From Ophiobolus disseminans (Eukaryota; Ascomycota; Dothideomycetes; Pleosporales; Phaeosphaeriaceae): a stretch of 64,000 bases of DNA. The position numbers and the translations under genes were made by a program. This document shows positions 1 to 10,866 of the stretch, piece after piece. The first letter of the stretch is position 1. Every line of letters begins with the position of its first letter. The DNA lies in the NCBI GenBank assembly GCA_010093685.1, contig MU006218.1:717766-781765 (forward strand), written 5' to 3'. The notes beneath the pieces are model-generated. The model saw nothing but the letters and a program-made list of their open reading frames with translations. It was not told where the DNA came from and ran no database searches.

Positions 1-600
1 TCGTTTGTGGGGTCTGTGGCCCATGCAATGTAAGTTGTTTCTAACATGGGGGGCTTGGGGTGACTGCTTTGAGCGCGAATTTTGATCGGGTTTTGGTTGG
101 GGTTCTGGGTATGGTGTTAGAGAGGATGGGTGAGTAAGTTGCTGGTACGAGAGGAGATGGGAAGGTGAAGGGAGGTATGGTGGATGAAAGTCATATTATG
201 CCGGAGTACATAATGGAGATAGAAAGGCTGAGTGGATGCATCAATGATGCTAGGCGATAAAGGTAATATCGAAATAGGAAGGCACATACCCTTGTAGTCT
301 CCGTCTCGTCCGAAGAGGTATTCGTTCCTTCCTCCATAACAGGACTGATGGATGCTTCAAGGTTGATGTAGTCCCCATGCCTCTTTTGCAGGTACGCAGT
401 TTCTACTGTAAACTTACCTCAGTGTTGGTGTTATGGGGCACATTCAATGATAGCGCAGGCGTCCATAGCAATCGCCGTCTTGTTTCACTAGCAGTTGTTG
501 ATTGGTGAGGGACTGGCTACGGGATACAACTACAACCACACTAAAGTCCCCAGCCAATCCAATTCATCACCGCGTGATCACTCCTTCCTCAACTACAAAA
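1..600. other. Left-edge intergenic stretch
   Basis: I see no supported gene, RNA or repeat here. It may hold the promoter or 5' UTR of the small gene that starts at 601, or part of a gene beyond the window edge. Confidence 0.4.
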
Positions 601-1005
601 ATGTCTCTCAGCAATACAGCGTTCAATACGCAAATCAACGGCTCAGCAGCCTACCACAAGCCCAACATACCCACCACCACCACCCGCAACACCACCGCCC
701 AACCATCCCATCCACGCCACCCCCAACAACACCAAGCCCAGCAGCAGCGCCACGCACCCTCCAATCTCACCTCCCAACCCGCCCCCAACAACACAGCCGC
801 CTCCCTCCTCCCATACTGCACCGCCGGCCCACCTCTCCGCCAATCCCAAGTCATCGCCCTGAGCGACATCGTCGGCAGCCTCAAAGAGCTCACACTACTT
901 GCCCGAGGAGACGCCGCGTGTCGGGACAAACTAGTGGGCGCGGTGGGCAGGGAGACGGCGAGCGAGATTGTGGATTTCTTTGCGGAGGAGTGGGAGGTTG
1001 AGTGA
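601..1005 (+). CDS. Small hypothetical protein with C-terminal helical segment
   Basis: This is a single-exon reading of 134 codons. I chose the ATG at 601 because upstream in-frame starts would only add a T-rich tail. The first ~85 residues are low-complexity and rich in Q, P, T and H. The last ~50 residues look like ordinary folded protein, with an amphipathic stretch beginning SQVIALSDIVGSLKELTLLA and an acidic end EEWEVE. I do not recognise the family and infer no function. The low-complexity part also leaves other frames open, so the coding claim rests mainly on the C-terminal segment. Confidence 0.45.
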   Translation: MSLSNTAFNTQINGSAAYHKPNIPTTTTRNTTAQPSHPRHPQQHQAQQQRHAPSNLTSQPAPNNTAASLLPYCTAGPPLRQSQVIALSDIVGSLKELTLLARGDAACRDKLVGAVGRETASEIVDFFAEEWEVE

Positions 1006-1610
1006 AGGGATGTGTGGGATGGGGTATTTGGTTTCACATGATACTACCGAGGCTGTCTAAGGACTTGCGGCAGTGTGCATTGTCAGCGCTACAGACGCTG
1101 GGGATAAGGTTTCGGGGTGGGTGAGGATGGGGAAGTGGGGTGGTGATCTGGTTTCGTGGCATGGATAGGGGGCTGAGGAGCGGGGAAGGGAGTGCATGTG
1201 ATAGATCTTACTGGGGGGAGGCAATGGTCGAATCGAGGGTGTACACTAAGGATTAGAACACACCAAAATTTCAAAATTTCAATTTGATCCTGCAGCTGTA
1301 AGTATGCATCGAAGCGACTATAGTAATATCTATAGCTTCACCCTCTCTCCGCTAGAGCTTTTCTCTTCGTCTTTTCTTTACCCTCATGTACCGAAAATCA
1401 TCCAGCAATGCCACCAGATCGAGAGTAGAAAAGTAATGACAAGGCAAATGACCTGTGGACCGGTATTGGTCTGCAATGCTTCTGAGAAGACAGCAGCTCA
1501 CGAAGAGCATCTCGTTGCAATCCGAAGTATAGAACCTCATGGTATCAAAATTAAATCATACATCTCACACACCCCACAACAATCATTCTCCACCCATCCT
1601 CACCACCCGC
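1006..1610. other. Intergenic region between two convergent genes
   Basis: This holds the 3' flanks of the small gene on the left and the DUF3712 gene on the right. I see no convincing gene or repeat in it. Confidence 0.4.
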
Positions 1611-2787
1611 TCAAGCAGGACTCGTCCCATTAAGTTTAATTCCCACCGCCGCAAGCGCCGGCCCAACATTCAAATCCAGCTTAACAACATTACTCCTAAT
1701 CGCCTCCTCATAATACGCCAATTTCTCCCCTGTCTTCGCATCCACACTCGCGTTACCGGAGATCTCAAGCGGCAGCACCGCATTCTTATACTTGCTCTGA
1801 ATAAGCGTGATAACCGCTAGCTGGTCGACGCGGCTCTGCATGGGCACGCTGTTGGGTCCGGGGCGCAGGACGAGGTTGGGCAAAAGCGCGGTGCCGAGCG
1901 GCTTGTTGTCGACGGAGAGGTTCATGGTTACGTTGCCGAGGGAGAGGGTCATGACGGAGGGGTTGGGGATGCTGACGGTGCCGATCATGTTGGAGCCGTC
2001 GGGCAGGATTTCGGCGCGGCCGGAGAGGATTTTGATTGAGGTGATGTTGAGGCCGGAGAGGCGGTTTAGACCTGGGGATTGTTAGTGTGTTGTATGTTGA
2101 AGGGTAAGTTATGGGACGGACCTTTCATGGTTACGACTTTGTTGTAGTCGACGTCCATGCCAGGAAGACCTTTCAGGTGCACTTGGGTCTTGCCGTTGAG
2201 GTGCACTTTGAAGCTTTCGGCGCCTAGGACGGCTTTGGTGTAGCCGGCAAAGGCGGCTGCGGATACGAACTTGACGTCTTGCTCGACGGTGATGTGGGTT
2301 TCGGCTTCTGACTTTGCTGTGGGGATGTCGATGTAGATAAAAGGTCCTTGTCCTTCCAGCGAAAGTGCAGCTCGGAAGCCATCAACGGTAGGATGATAGC
2401 TGCTGTCGCTCTTGATCACACTCTCCAGTTTAAGGTGGATGCTGTCAGCCTGTGGGTTTGTTACTTCTTGTGAAGTGACCTCGAGTGTTGATGCATTGAT
2501 CTCGTGTTGTGCTTTTTTGGGAATGGCCACGAAAATGATAGGCAGAATGATGACCAGGACGATGATAGCGAGCACCAGGCAGTCTTCTGTGCGTTAGCTG
2601 CGGTTCGTAGTGGGATGATATGTAGAAGCTTACCGCACCACCAGAACTTGCGGCAATGGTTCTTCACTCGTCCCTTTGCGCCTGGCTGAGGGCCAGGAGG
2701 ATACAATTTGTTCATGACACCACCCTTCCTCCTCGGGGCTCCATACACCTCCTCAGCATGCCCTGGGCGTTCGACTTTTGAGTCCAT
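1611..2787 (-). CDS. DUF3712-type single-pass membrane protein
   Basis: Three exons: 2787-2634, 2586-2122 and 2071-1611, total 1,080 nt, 359 residues. The N-terminus is cytosol-like and basic (KVERPGHAEEVYGAPRRKG). A Cys/Trp-containing patch follows, then a strong transmembrane helix of I, V and L residues (about 55-72). The rest is an LEA-like beta-rich region typical of fungal DUF3712 proteins, with repeated 'VxLKGLPGMDVDYNKVV' and 'SIPNPSVMTLSLGNV'-type strands. Introns are 47 and 50 bp; the second donor (GTCCGT) is weak, but the joined reading KGLNRLSGLNIT is smooth. The family is found in endomembranes of filamentous fungi. Its biochemical role is unknown to me. Confidence 0.82.
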
Positions 2788-4274
2788 GTTGAGTATACTC
2801 GCGTTGTGTCGAATGAAAGGGAGCAAATGTCCAAATAATTAAGTCGTATACGAATTGAGGAAAGTCACAATGAAGTAGATGTATGCAACAGATGTCGCGT
2901 GACGAGCAAAGGTCGAAAGAGCACAAATGATTACCCCAGCCTTCGATCGAACAAGCGGAGCGCGGGGAAGCACCTTTATGACAATGAAGGATCCGTACCC
3001 ATGGGGACCTGGACGATCACCAAAAGTTTCCCTGACGCCATTTCGAATTAGGTCGTTCGCCGACAGCAAGCGATGGGCTGCCCGTCGAGAGAAGATACGA
3101 TCAACTGCAGGGGTTTGCAATTCCTTCCGCACGACTGGTTACCTGGGGTGGTAGGCTATTGGGATAGGTCCCAATTCGTGGCCACAGCTCCGAACATCAC
3201 GGAGCCGAGGCTGGCCTGTAAGCTAATGCTAAAAAATCGACTGGCACATGCTTGAAGTTACTTCTGCTTGTCATGGCTGAGAAGTGTAACATATGTCATC
3301 GTGAGGACATGAGTGGCTGCATGAGTAAAAGCTAAGCCGCCCAACCATGTCCCAATTCTTTGTTCCTGTTCGCAACCAACCTAGAGGCTTTAGTTCTGTC
3401 AATGGACTATTCGGTAAGAGCAACCCATGAAAGAGATGGAAGACTGTTGTTCGTATGACAAGCCGCACGTTACACCGGGCCAAGCCGGCAGCTACGCTGT
3501 GCATGACCCTCGGTGGCTTAGTGCAATACGAAGAGCCCGGGGCCGCAGCCAATGCAAAGGGCCGCACGTCGGTGACAGGGCTGCATCCAGCAGAGTGCCT
3601 CCTTCCTAGACACATAATAACCCCTTTGCACGCAGGGCAATGAAGTTGCTGCAGCCAGTGAAGGAGATGACCGAGGACTGCTTTCATGTGAAGATGCGAG
3701 TGGGGAACTCGGGGTCGGTACGCAACAGGCGCTCAACTTGACCAGATTGATGGCAGACTTGAAGAATGATTGGACCATTGCTGCAGTGATGCCGCAACGG
3801 AGATGTAATGTGATTGTGTTCAGGGGCCCGCTGAACAGCATTGTAATCTCAGCTGTCGCTGTGTGATTGACGTTGTCGAGTGTCTTGGAGTACTATCATG
3901 TGCGGAAAAGGCGTTCAGGAAATGGTGACATGCGCGCAGACTTGATGGCCCGGTTCAACGCCACCCGCCGCCATGAGGCATCCCGGAGTGACATGCCAGG
4001 TGGGTCGCTCGTGTAAAGTTGACATGTGACAGATGAGCTTGATACGGACGGGAACAGTGGAGGATCCATGCTCTGCTGTTGAGCAATGAGGGATGATTGC
4101 AGCTAAATGTCAGGCAAGCGACGTGAGGAGAAGAGAATCCGGGGAAGTAGCGATCGCTGCCGCTATGCGCCAAGGGAATGCTTGAAATGTGGGGTGCAGG
4201 CGGCCCAAGTTTCTCAAATCTCGAAGTTGCAGTTGCAGACTACTGGATAATCTCGACACCCGCACATCAACGTC
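2788..4274. other. 1.5-kb intergenic region
   Basis: This is the shared 5' side of the DUF3712 gene (minus) and the G-patch gene (plus). Several short open frames overlap on both strands, but none looks like protein or splices into a recognisable family. I see no repeat. Confidence 0.4.
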
Positions 4275-5258
4275 ATGGCGCAATCAGATGAGGACGATGA
4301 CTACATGAACATGGTCTTCGAGGATGCACCCAAGGGTCCAAAGTACGAAACCTCCCTCCAACGCGCCGCGCGCAAGCGTAAAGAGGTGCGTTTTACAGCA
4401 TCCTTCACCATACACATGGCTGACATCCAAGATTAGGGCGAAGCAAGGGCGCGACAGAAGACAAAAGCCGAGCGCGAAGCAGATGCGGAAGCGGCTCGGG
4501 AAGCCGCGCTCGCCACTGCGCTGCCAGAGACCAACAAGGGCTTCAAGATGATGGCCAAGTTTGGCTTCAAGCAGGGCGACACCCTCGGCAAATCCGAAGA
4601 CGCGCGCAAAGAACCCATTCGCGTCGACATGAAGGGCGACAAAAGTGGCATCGGGCTCGAGTCGGAGAAGAAGCGCAAGTTCCGGGAGCAATGGGCGCAG
4701 GCTGAGCGAGAGGCCAAACGCTCCAAGGAGGAAGAGGGCGACTACGTTGAGATACGGCGGCTGGAGGCGAAGGAGAAGAAGGCCGAGAGAGACTTGGACA
4801 GCGCGCAGAGGACAGCTGAGCGGCTTACAGAGAAGGAAGCCGAGGACAAGGGCACACCACAGCCGGCCGACAAGCCATGGAAGGATGTCAACCTCCTATG
4901 GCGCACCCGTGCACGGCGGAGAGCTGTCATCATGCACGAGAAGCAGCAGCGCCGGGAGCTCAACAATAGTCTTGCGTCACGTCTACCAACATTGGCTGCC
5001 GAGGATGATGATGAGGAAGACGACTCAAAGGTCGCCCAGGGTCGCGATCTTGCACCCTTCTACACTTCTCTTGAGGATGATTTCGTGGACGAGGACCCCG
5101 ACTTGGCAGAATTTGAGGCTCTGCCGGTCCCAGAGCGATTACAGAAGCTGCTCACGTATCTACGGGAAAAGTTTCATTATTGCTTGTACTGTGGGTATCA
5201 GTACCCTGATGCAGAGCTGGAGGGATGTCCCGGTCTGACTGATGAGGAGCATGATTAG
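4275..5258 (+). CDS. G-patch domain protein, GPATCH11-like
   Basis: Two exons: 4275-4385 and 4437-5258, 310 residues. The short first exon starts MAQSDEDDDYMNMVF, a typical GPATCH11/CCDC75 N-terminus. The G-patch lies near residues 70-112 (KMMAKFGFKQGDTLGK ... GDKSGIG, with spaced glycines). A charged coiled-coil region follows. The C-terminal DUF4187 domain (about 268-310) carries the C-x2-C of FHYCLYCGYQYPD and ends in the expected acidic tail. G-patch proteins typically bind RNA or activate DEAH-box helicases; the vertebrate homologue has been linked to the kinetochore and to splicing. The intron (4386-4436) has a GTGCGT donor and TAG acceptor. Confidence 0.9.
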
Positions 5259-5565
5259 CTCCAAATTCCTCTACAACTCTTATGTTAAGATGCATGTAGT
5301 ACAGTAGTGATTTGGATATGATCCACACAACATTAGAATTGTAGAATAGACCATCATCTATAGAAAGCAAAAAGAATCTTCGAGAACCATGAAACGTGCT
5401 TTACATGCCCTTGCGGGAATAGTCTGTCGCGTATGAATCGCTCGAGTGCATGGACCCGCCTAGACAATCACGAAGTCCCGTGCTTTCGTGTTGAACTTCA
5501 CGCCCCTAACATTGGCTCCATCAACACCCAACATCGTGCATCACGTCAAACAATCAGCGCCAAAT
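5259..5565. other. Short intergenic region before ORC3
   Basis: This is the 3' flank of the G-patch gene and the presumed promoter of ORC3. I see no further feature. Confidence 0.4.
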
Positions 5566-7716
5566 ATGGAGCATCAGCGATGCTACGTCTATGAACCTCC
5601 GGAGACGGAAGAACGAGCGCCAAAGCGTCAGCGAACGAGCAAATACGACCCACACGCGCAACTACCCGAGCGACTTCAGATCTACCGCGACTTGTGGACG
5701 CAGCAAGAAGAGCGCATCCGAGTAAGACAGAAATCCTACAATGACTATTATTAATTGTACTCATGAACTTAGAACACTCTTGAAGGCGCTGGTAGCGCGG
5801 TCCAGCAAAAGATTGTGGACTTCATCTCAACAGCTACTTCATCTCCAGACGAGCCAAAATTTGCAATACCTGCAGGCCTCATTGTCGCTGGACCCAGTAT
5901 TGCCTCTCATGGACCATTCTTTCAACGTCTTGGACAGAACATAAAAGACGAGACGAACAGCGCATATGTTGTGCTGACATCTGGAGAAAGCCCAAATCTG
6001 AAGACGCTGCTGAAGAATCTCATCAAGAAGGTCACTTCGCACGTTGAAGATGACGACGACGATGATCTAGATCGGCCTGCATCTTCGAGGCATGGACCGA
6101 AGCTGCTCAACTATGATCTTGGCCATGTTCAGGAGTGGCGCAAGAAGAATCGAGTGGCGAGTATAGTCATTGCGTTCCAGGACAGCGAAGCTTTTGATGC
6201 CGGTCTGCTCGCTGACATTGTCGACCTTTTCAAGTAAGGTCATCCAACACCATGAAGCAATACCTGCTGATCTTTGTAGTTCCTGGCTCGATCGCCTACC
6301 ATTTGTACTCCTCTTCGGCATAGCCACGTCCGCTGAGAGCTTTGAAGACCGTCTCGCAGGAAGGTCATTGCGCTACCTTGAGGGAGAGAAGTTTGACGTA
6401 ACTCAGTCTGACGACATCATCGAGAAGATCTTCAGCGCAACAGTTGCTAGCACCGCTAGTCGCCTCCACGTTGGACCCAACCTTTGCCGTCGCATGCTTG
6501 ATCGTCAGAAAGACCATGTGCAGAATGTACAAGACTTTTGTGACGGGTTGAAATATGCCTACATGTCGCACTTCTATGCGAGCTATCCCACCATCTTTCT
6601 ACGAAATGGGCTTGCGTTTGAAGATTTGCCCGCGGAGGCATTTGAAGCTGCACGTAACCTGCCATCCTTTCGGCGGCTAGTGGAGGACAAGCTCGAGGAT
6701 GGACGTCCGGGCAATGTCCGTCAATTGCTTGAGTCAGACCAACATCTGTTCCAACAGATCACAAAGAGCATGGAGACCGGCCAGCACGCCCTATCGACAT
6801 TAAGCCACGCTGCACAAGTACTGTTTAGCATCCGTGCCTCGCTTCAAATATCCCCAAGCATACGACTTTCCTCAATGTGGACTCGTGCAGCTGCTGGCGA
6901 TATGGTCGGCTCGCCCATCCTGCGCGAGACGATGTTGTCGATTAAGAAGATTTCATCAGACAAGTTTGTTGATCTACTCGCAGCCTTGAGCTCTCTTCAT
7001 GGCGACTTTTTCAACATGGACCTTGATACTCTACAACAGGAACTCAACAGTCTGATCGAAAAGAACGACACGTCCGCACCTCTCCGTACACAGCACGACG
7101 TCCGGAACGATAGCCTCAGGACAACAGTCGTTGCTCAGAAAGTCCTGCTTAGCAAACACAAGGCGGCGTTGTCAGAGCAGGACAGGGCATACTCAGACTT
7201 GGTTGGTCGCTTCCATGATCAGCTCGAGGAATACTTCGAGTCAGCCTTCATCGATCCACAGTCCATATTCCTTTCGGAAGTCTTGATCTATGATCTCAAG
7301 TCGCCACACACAGAGGTGTTCCAACCAAAGCCGCGCTTTGCTATAGAGAGAGCGCTTGCAACGCCACACGACTACTTGGGATGTGATTGCTGTAGCGGAG
7401 TCGATGGCAACGAGGCAGCATTGGCGGCTACCCAGCCTGCAACCGCCATCGTCTATCAGATGTACGTTGAGTCTGGCGCACTGATCAACGTGAGTGATCT
7501 TTGGTCCGCTTTCAACGCAATTGCTGGAGACGGAGAAGAGGACAACGAGCCGAAGACAATGTAAGTACCAAGTCTCTCATGATATTGATTCAAGTCACTG
7601 ACCTTACCAGGGCTCTATTCCAACGCGCTCTCGCCGAGCTAAAATACATCGGCCTTGTCAAGCCGAGCAGGAAGAAGACCGACCACGTCTCGAAGATCAT
7701 GTGGAAAGGCCTATAG
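5566..7716 (+). CDS. ORC3: Origin recognition complex subunit 3
   Basis: Four exons: 5566-5721, 5773-6233, 6280-7560 and 7611-7716, 2,004 nt, 667 residues. The reading matches the ORC3 family along its length: an N-terminal degenerate AAA-like region (FAIPAGLIVAGPSIASHG in place of a Walker A; SIVIAFQDSEAFD; LPFVLLFGIATS), a long helical middle, and a diagnostic C-terminus ALFQRALAELKYIGLVKPS followed by RKKTDHVSKIMW. ORC3 is a core subunit of the six-protein complex that binds replication origins and loads the MCM helicase in the nucleus. It lacks ATPase motifs, as expected for this subunit. An acidic D-run near residue 167 is a likely disordered insert. I chose ATG 5566 because it is the first in-frame Met before the conserved region. 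Confidence 0.93.
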
Positions 7717-7753
7717 CGCCTCCTATCGGCCATATACTCTACACTCTTCCCAT

Positions 7754-8490
7754 TCACACCTTCGCCGGCGCCGTATCGCAAATCGTACCGCAATTCTTAC
7801 ACGTCCGCGCCTCGTTATCCGCCTTGAACGCATTCACAGCCTCCTTAATCTGCGTTCCTAAATCCGTACAATGAAACGCCGCTTCATGCACCTTATCCCC
7901 ACAGCTCTGGCAATACCACCGCAACCGATCCATACTGCCCTCCGGCCGTTTCTGCTCCAGCACAATGCCCACCGTGTCCTTGAAGCGCACAGGGTTATGC
8001 GGCGTGTTCGGCGGTAGTAGGAACATGTCGCCCTCGTGGATGTGGATGTCGCGGAATTGCTCGGCAGCTGGGAGGGACGCGTCGACGATTTTCAGGAGCA
8101 TGGAGCCTTTGTGCTGGTAGAACCATTCTGCTGTCTCGTTGATGTGGTAGTCTGTGCGCTCGTTGGGGCCGCCGACGATCATGACGGTTACGTCGTCGTT
8201 GTACACGCAGTAGTTGTTTATGGGCGGCTTGAGCATGTGGGAGTTTTGCGAGATCCTGGGATGGGAGGGTTAGCATGGCTTTGGAAGTCTGGAAACTAGG
8301 GTTTGGAGGGAATCATTTGGATATGGATATATACGCACCATTTTGGTACATTCAGTGGCGGTCCTATTAAACTCCGTTGCGTACTTTGTGAGAAGTGGCG
8401 CTGTGATAGAACGGGAGTCCGCAATACTGGTCGCGTTGGCGTCTGAAGCAGTCGCGCTGCCGGGCGCAATGTTCGCATTGTAAATGTCAT
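7754..8490 (-). CDS. BNA1: 3-hydroxyanthranilate 3,4-dioxygenase with N-terminal presequence
   Basis: Two exons: 8490-8339 and 8255-7754, 217 residues. The enzyme opens 3-hydroxyanthranilate to the precursor of quinolinate in de novo NAD synthesis. The cupin metal ligands are visible as H88, E94 (HINETAE) and H137 (PPNTPHNP). The C-terminal rubredoxin-like site has two C-x2-C pairs (CQSCGD, CKNCGT), as in fungal enzymes. The junction PPLNVPKW|ISQNSHMLKPPINN is the usual family start. Oddly, this core is preceded by ~45 residues rich in R, S and T with no acidic residue, from ATG 8490 or 8478, resembling a mitochondrial presequence. The gene is divergent from the copper transporter at 8765. 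Confidence 0.93.
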
Positions 8491-8764
8491 AATGTAGCGT
8501 ACATACTACACTCAAACATCACAGCCCAAATATATAACAAAGACTCAAGCTTCGAAATCTTGAAAAACGCTCATGTCATAGACCACAAATTGGCAGCTTT
8601 CCGGGCCGCGGGGATAAGGTCGAAGCTCCCGTGGCTGCCCTCCCCGCGCTAGTGCGCGCATTGCGACGCGTGATACCGCCTCGTCTCACGTTGCGACAAC
8701 CCACTTCCACGATTCCGACTCTGACTTACAGCTGCTTCTACAGTTCCTCGTAAACAACGGTAAG

Positions 8765-9582
8765 ATGGATCATTCACACATGGATCACGGCGGCCACATG
8801 GGCCACGACATGCCCGGCATGGACCACGGCAACAAATGCAGTATGAACGTACGCCAACACCACTCTCCCTTCCCTCTACCTCCTAGCCATCCTTTCCCCG
8901 CATGGCTCTAACATTGCTAACATCTATTCACATAGATGCTCTTCACGTGGGACACAACCGACCTGTGCATCGTCTTCCGCGGCTGGCGCATCAGCGGCAC
9001 GGGCTCGCTCATTGCCTCGCTGCTGGCGATTATACTGCTCACGGCGGGGTACGAGGCTGTACGCGAGGCGTCGAGGAGGTATGAGGCGTATGCGGCGGCG
9101 CAGGGGGTGGGGCAGGGGGAGAGGAGGGGTGGGGATGATTTGAGAGGTGAGTTTCGAACAATATCTCCTACAGCTTTAAGGTGCATACGGCAGCGGTGCT
9201 ACCGGAAAGGTGGACATAAGAGTAGAGTCGGTCTCCTTGGTCCTCAATTTCTCTTCATCTTGAAGAACACCAGCTGAGTCCAGCACAAAGACGATCCGAA
9301 TGAATCGAGCTCATTACTTGGCCCAGGACGCAATGTGGGACGCAACTCGGAGCAGCAAATGAAGATTGTCAAGGGCATATTGTATGCGGTGCAGGTGTTT
9401 TATTCGTTCTTCATCATGTAAGTTCACATCTGGAAGGGATATTAGCTTGCAAGTCTAATAATTATAGGCTACTCTTCATGACATACAACGGCTGGATCAT
9501 GCTTGCTGTGGCAGTCGGTGCATTCGTTGGCTATCTAATGTTTAGCGGCTCATCTTCAACGAAGTCGGTTGCTTGTCACTGA
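8765..9582 (+). CDS. Ctr-family copper transporter
   Basis: Four exons: 8765-8848, 8936-9146, 9279-9417 and 9468-9582, 549 nt, 182 residues. The N-terminus is a Met/His-rich copper-binding tail (MDHSHMDHGGHMGHDMPGM). Helix 1 follows MLFTWDTTDLCIVFRGW. Helices 2 and 3 hold the signature MLLFM (M-x3-M) and GAFVG (G-x3-G). The protein ends in a C-terminal CH, as in Ctr2-type vacuolar or plasma-membrane copper transporters, which work as trimers moving Cu(I). The third exon's acceptor (CTGAG|TC) is atypical; it was chosen because it alone keeps the frame. A start at ATG 8765 fits the metal-binding tail. Confidence 0.9.
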
Positions 9583-10866
9583 GCTGGGAGTCTTGAACCC
9601 AATCGAGGCCAGGTGCAGTTAGGTCTATAAACACATGCATGACGAATGCAGGGTCCCACAACATGGATACACTCAAAGCGAGCTGCACCTGTGCGGACTT
9701 CTTCCCGCAGGACGTGGCGGCGCCATGGTCATTATCTCCTGCGATATTCAGGCCTCGATGTACAGAGAAGATCGAATTCGGCGGGTTCTAGCATGGCGTA
9801 CCGGGATTTGCGATCTGATTTTATACATTTGGCTGTCACATGTTAAGATGCTCAATTACAACTCATGTGCACTGGACGTGAGTTTCAATACCAGAGTTCC
9901 GCTAGTGGCTCTAAAGGCTCTTTCAGTTCGACTAAACCACCTTGAGACAGCATGTCAATATGCACTTCCCTCAAGCGCTCCGACACCGACAATGTTGTCT
10001 TGGAAACCAGGCATTTTATCAAGCATGTTCGAGTCTGGGCTCGCGTGAGCAGTGTCCGAGAGCATCGGCCGCATTTGCCCCGACCAGTTGATTTGTACCT
10101 GAATCGAACATGCACAGAAGTTGTTACACTCAGCAATGTGTCAATTGTCCCTTCGATAATCGGTATTCGGACTGTGAAAAGGCACCAGATGCTCCGAGTA
10201 TTCGAGTACAGCTCAGGTCCGATTGATCGAAAAAGGCAATTATGCCCGCTGACCGTTGCGCTCGTGCCGCTGTGTGGAGCAAAGGCCGCGGTATATGAAC
10301 CCGATGCGGGGAGAGTTGCCATAGTTTGCATCGTGAAGACAAACTTCAAAAACTGCGATGGTTTCTGAGCATTGAAGTAAGGTCAGCGAGTATCGTAATG
10401 AACGACGTCTCGACTCGAGGCACTAATATGGTCGCCCCGGACATTCACATGCCAAAGACAAGCTGCGCCCGCGTTTCCTACGCGTGACTTGCCCCAGGTT
10501 TCGGCCATGCGCCGTCCCAATCACGATCCACAAATTACTTGTCATGTGGCAGCGACCAAGCTCAGCATCTTCACATGCGACCAGCGGTTTCCTGCGCGAA
10601 AGTAAGCCCATCGCCGCGTCACAGGGCACTCAGCAGCGCAGAGTCGGCTGTCGGACAAACATCCAAGACATCATTCGCGGAGGTGCCGTTGTTGCTTCAG
10701 GCTAGTGCAGCATATTGCCGAGGCATCATTCGCGGCGACTAGCAGAAGTCCATCCATCATCCTTCCGTGCATACAAAGACTCCAGGTCTCCGCACTTTTC
10801 TCCGGACTCTGCGCTCACTAGACTCTTTCTACACTTTCATTGTACTGCGTATCTGCATCTATCATC
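9583..10866. other. 1.3-kb intergenic region
   Basis: Between the copper transporter and the fumarate reductase. A ~400-bp part (9885-10368) happens to be open on both strands, but neither reading resembles a known protein. The last ~100 bp before 10867 is pyrimidine-rich, as often seen in fungal promoters. Confidence 0.4.

Noticed and set aside
651..1037. Minus-strand open frames opposite the first small gene
   Set aside because: These come from the C-rich low-complexity codons of the plus-strand reading and lack protein character.
9885..10368. Overlapping 130-155-codon readings on both strands
   Set aside because: Neither reading shows family similarity, good start context or introns; treated as chance.
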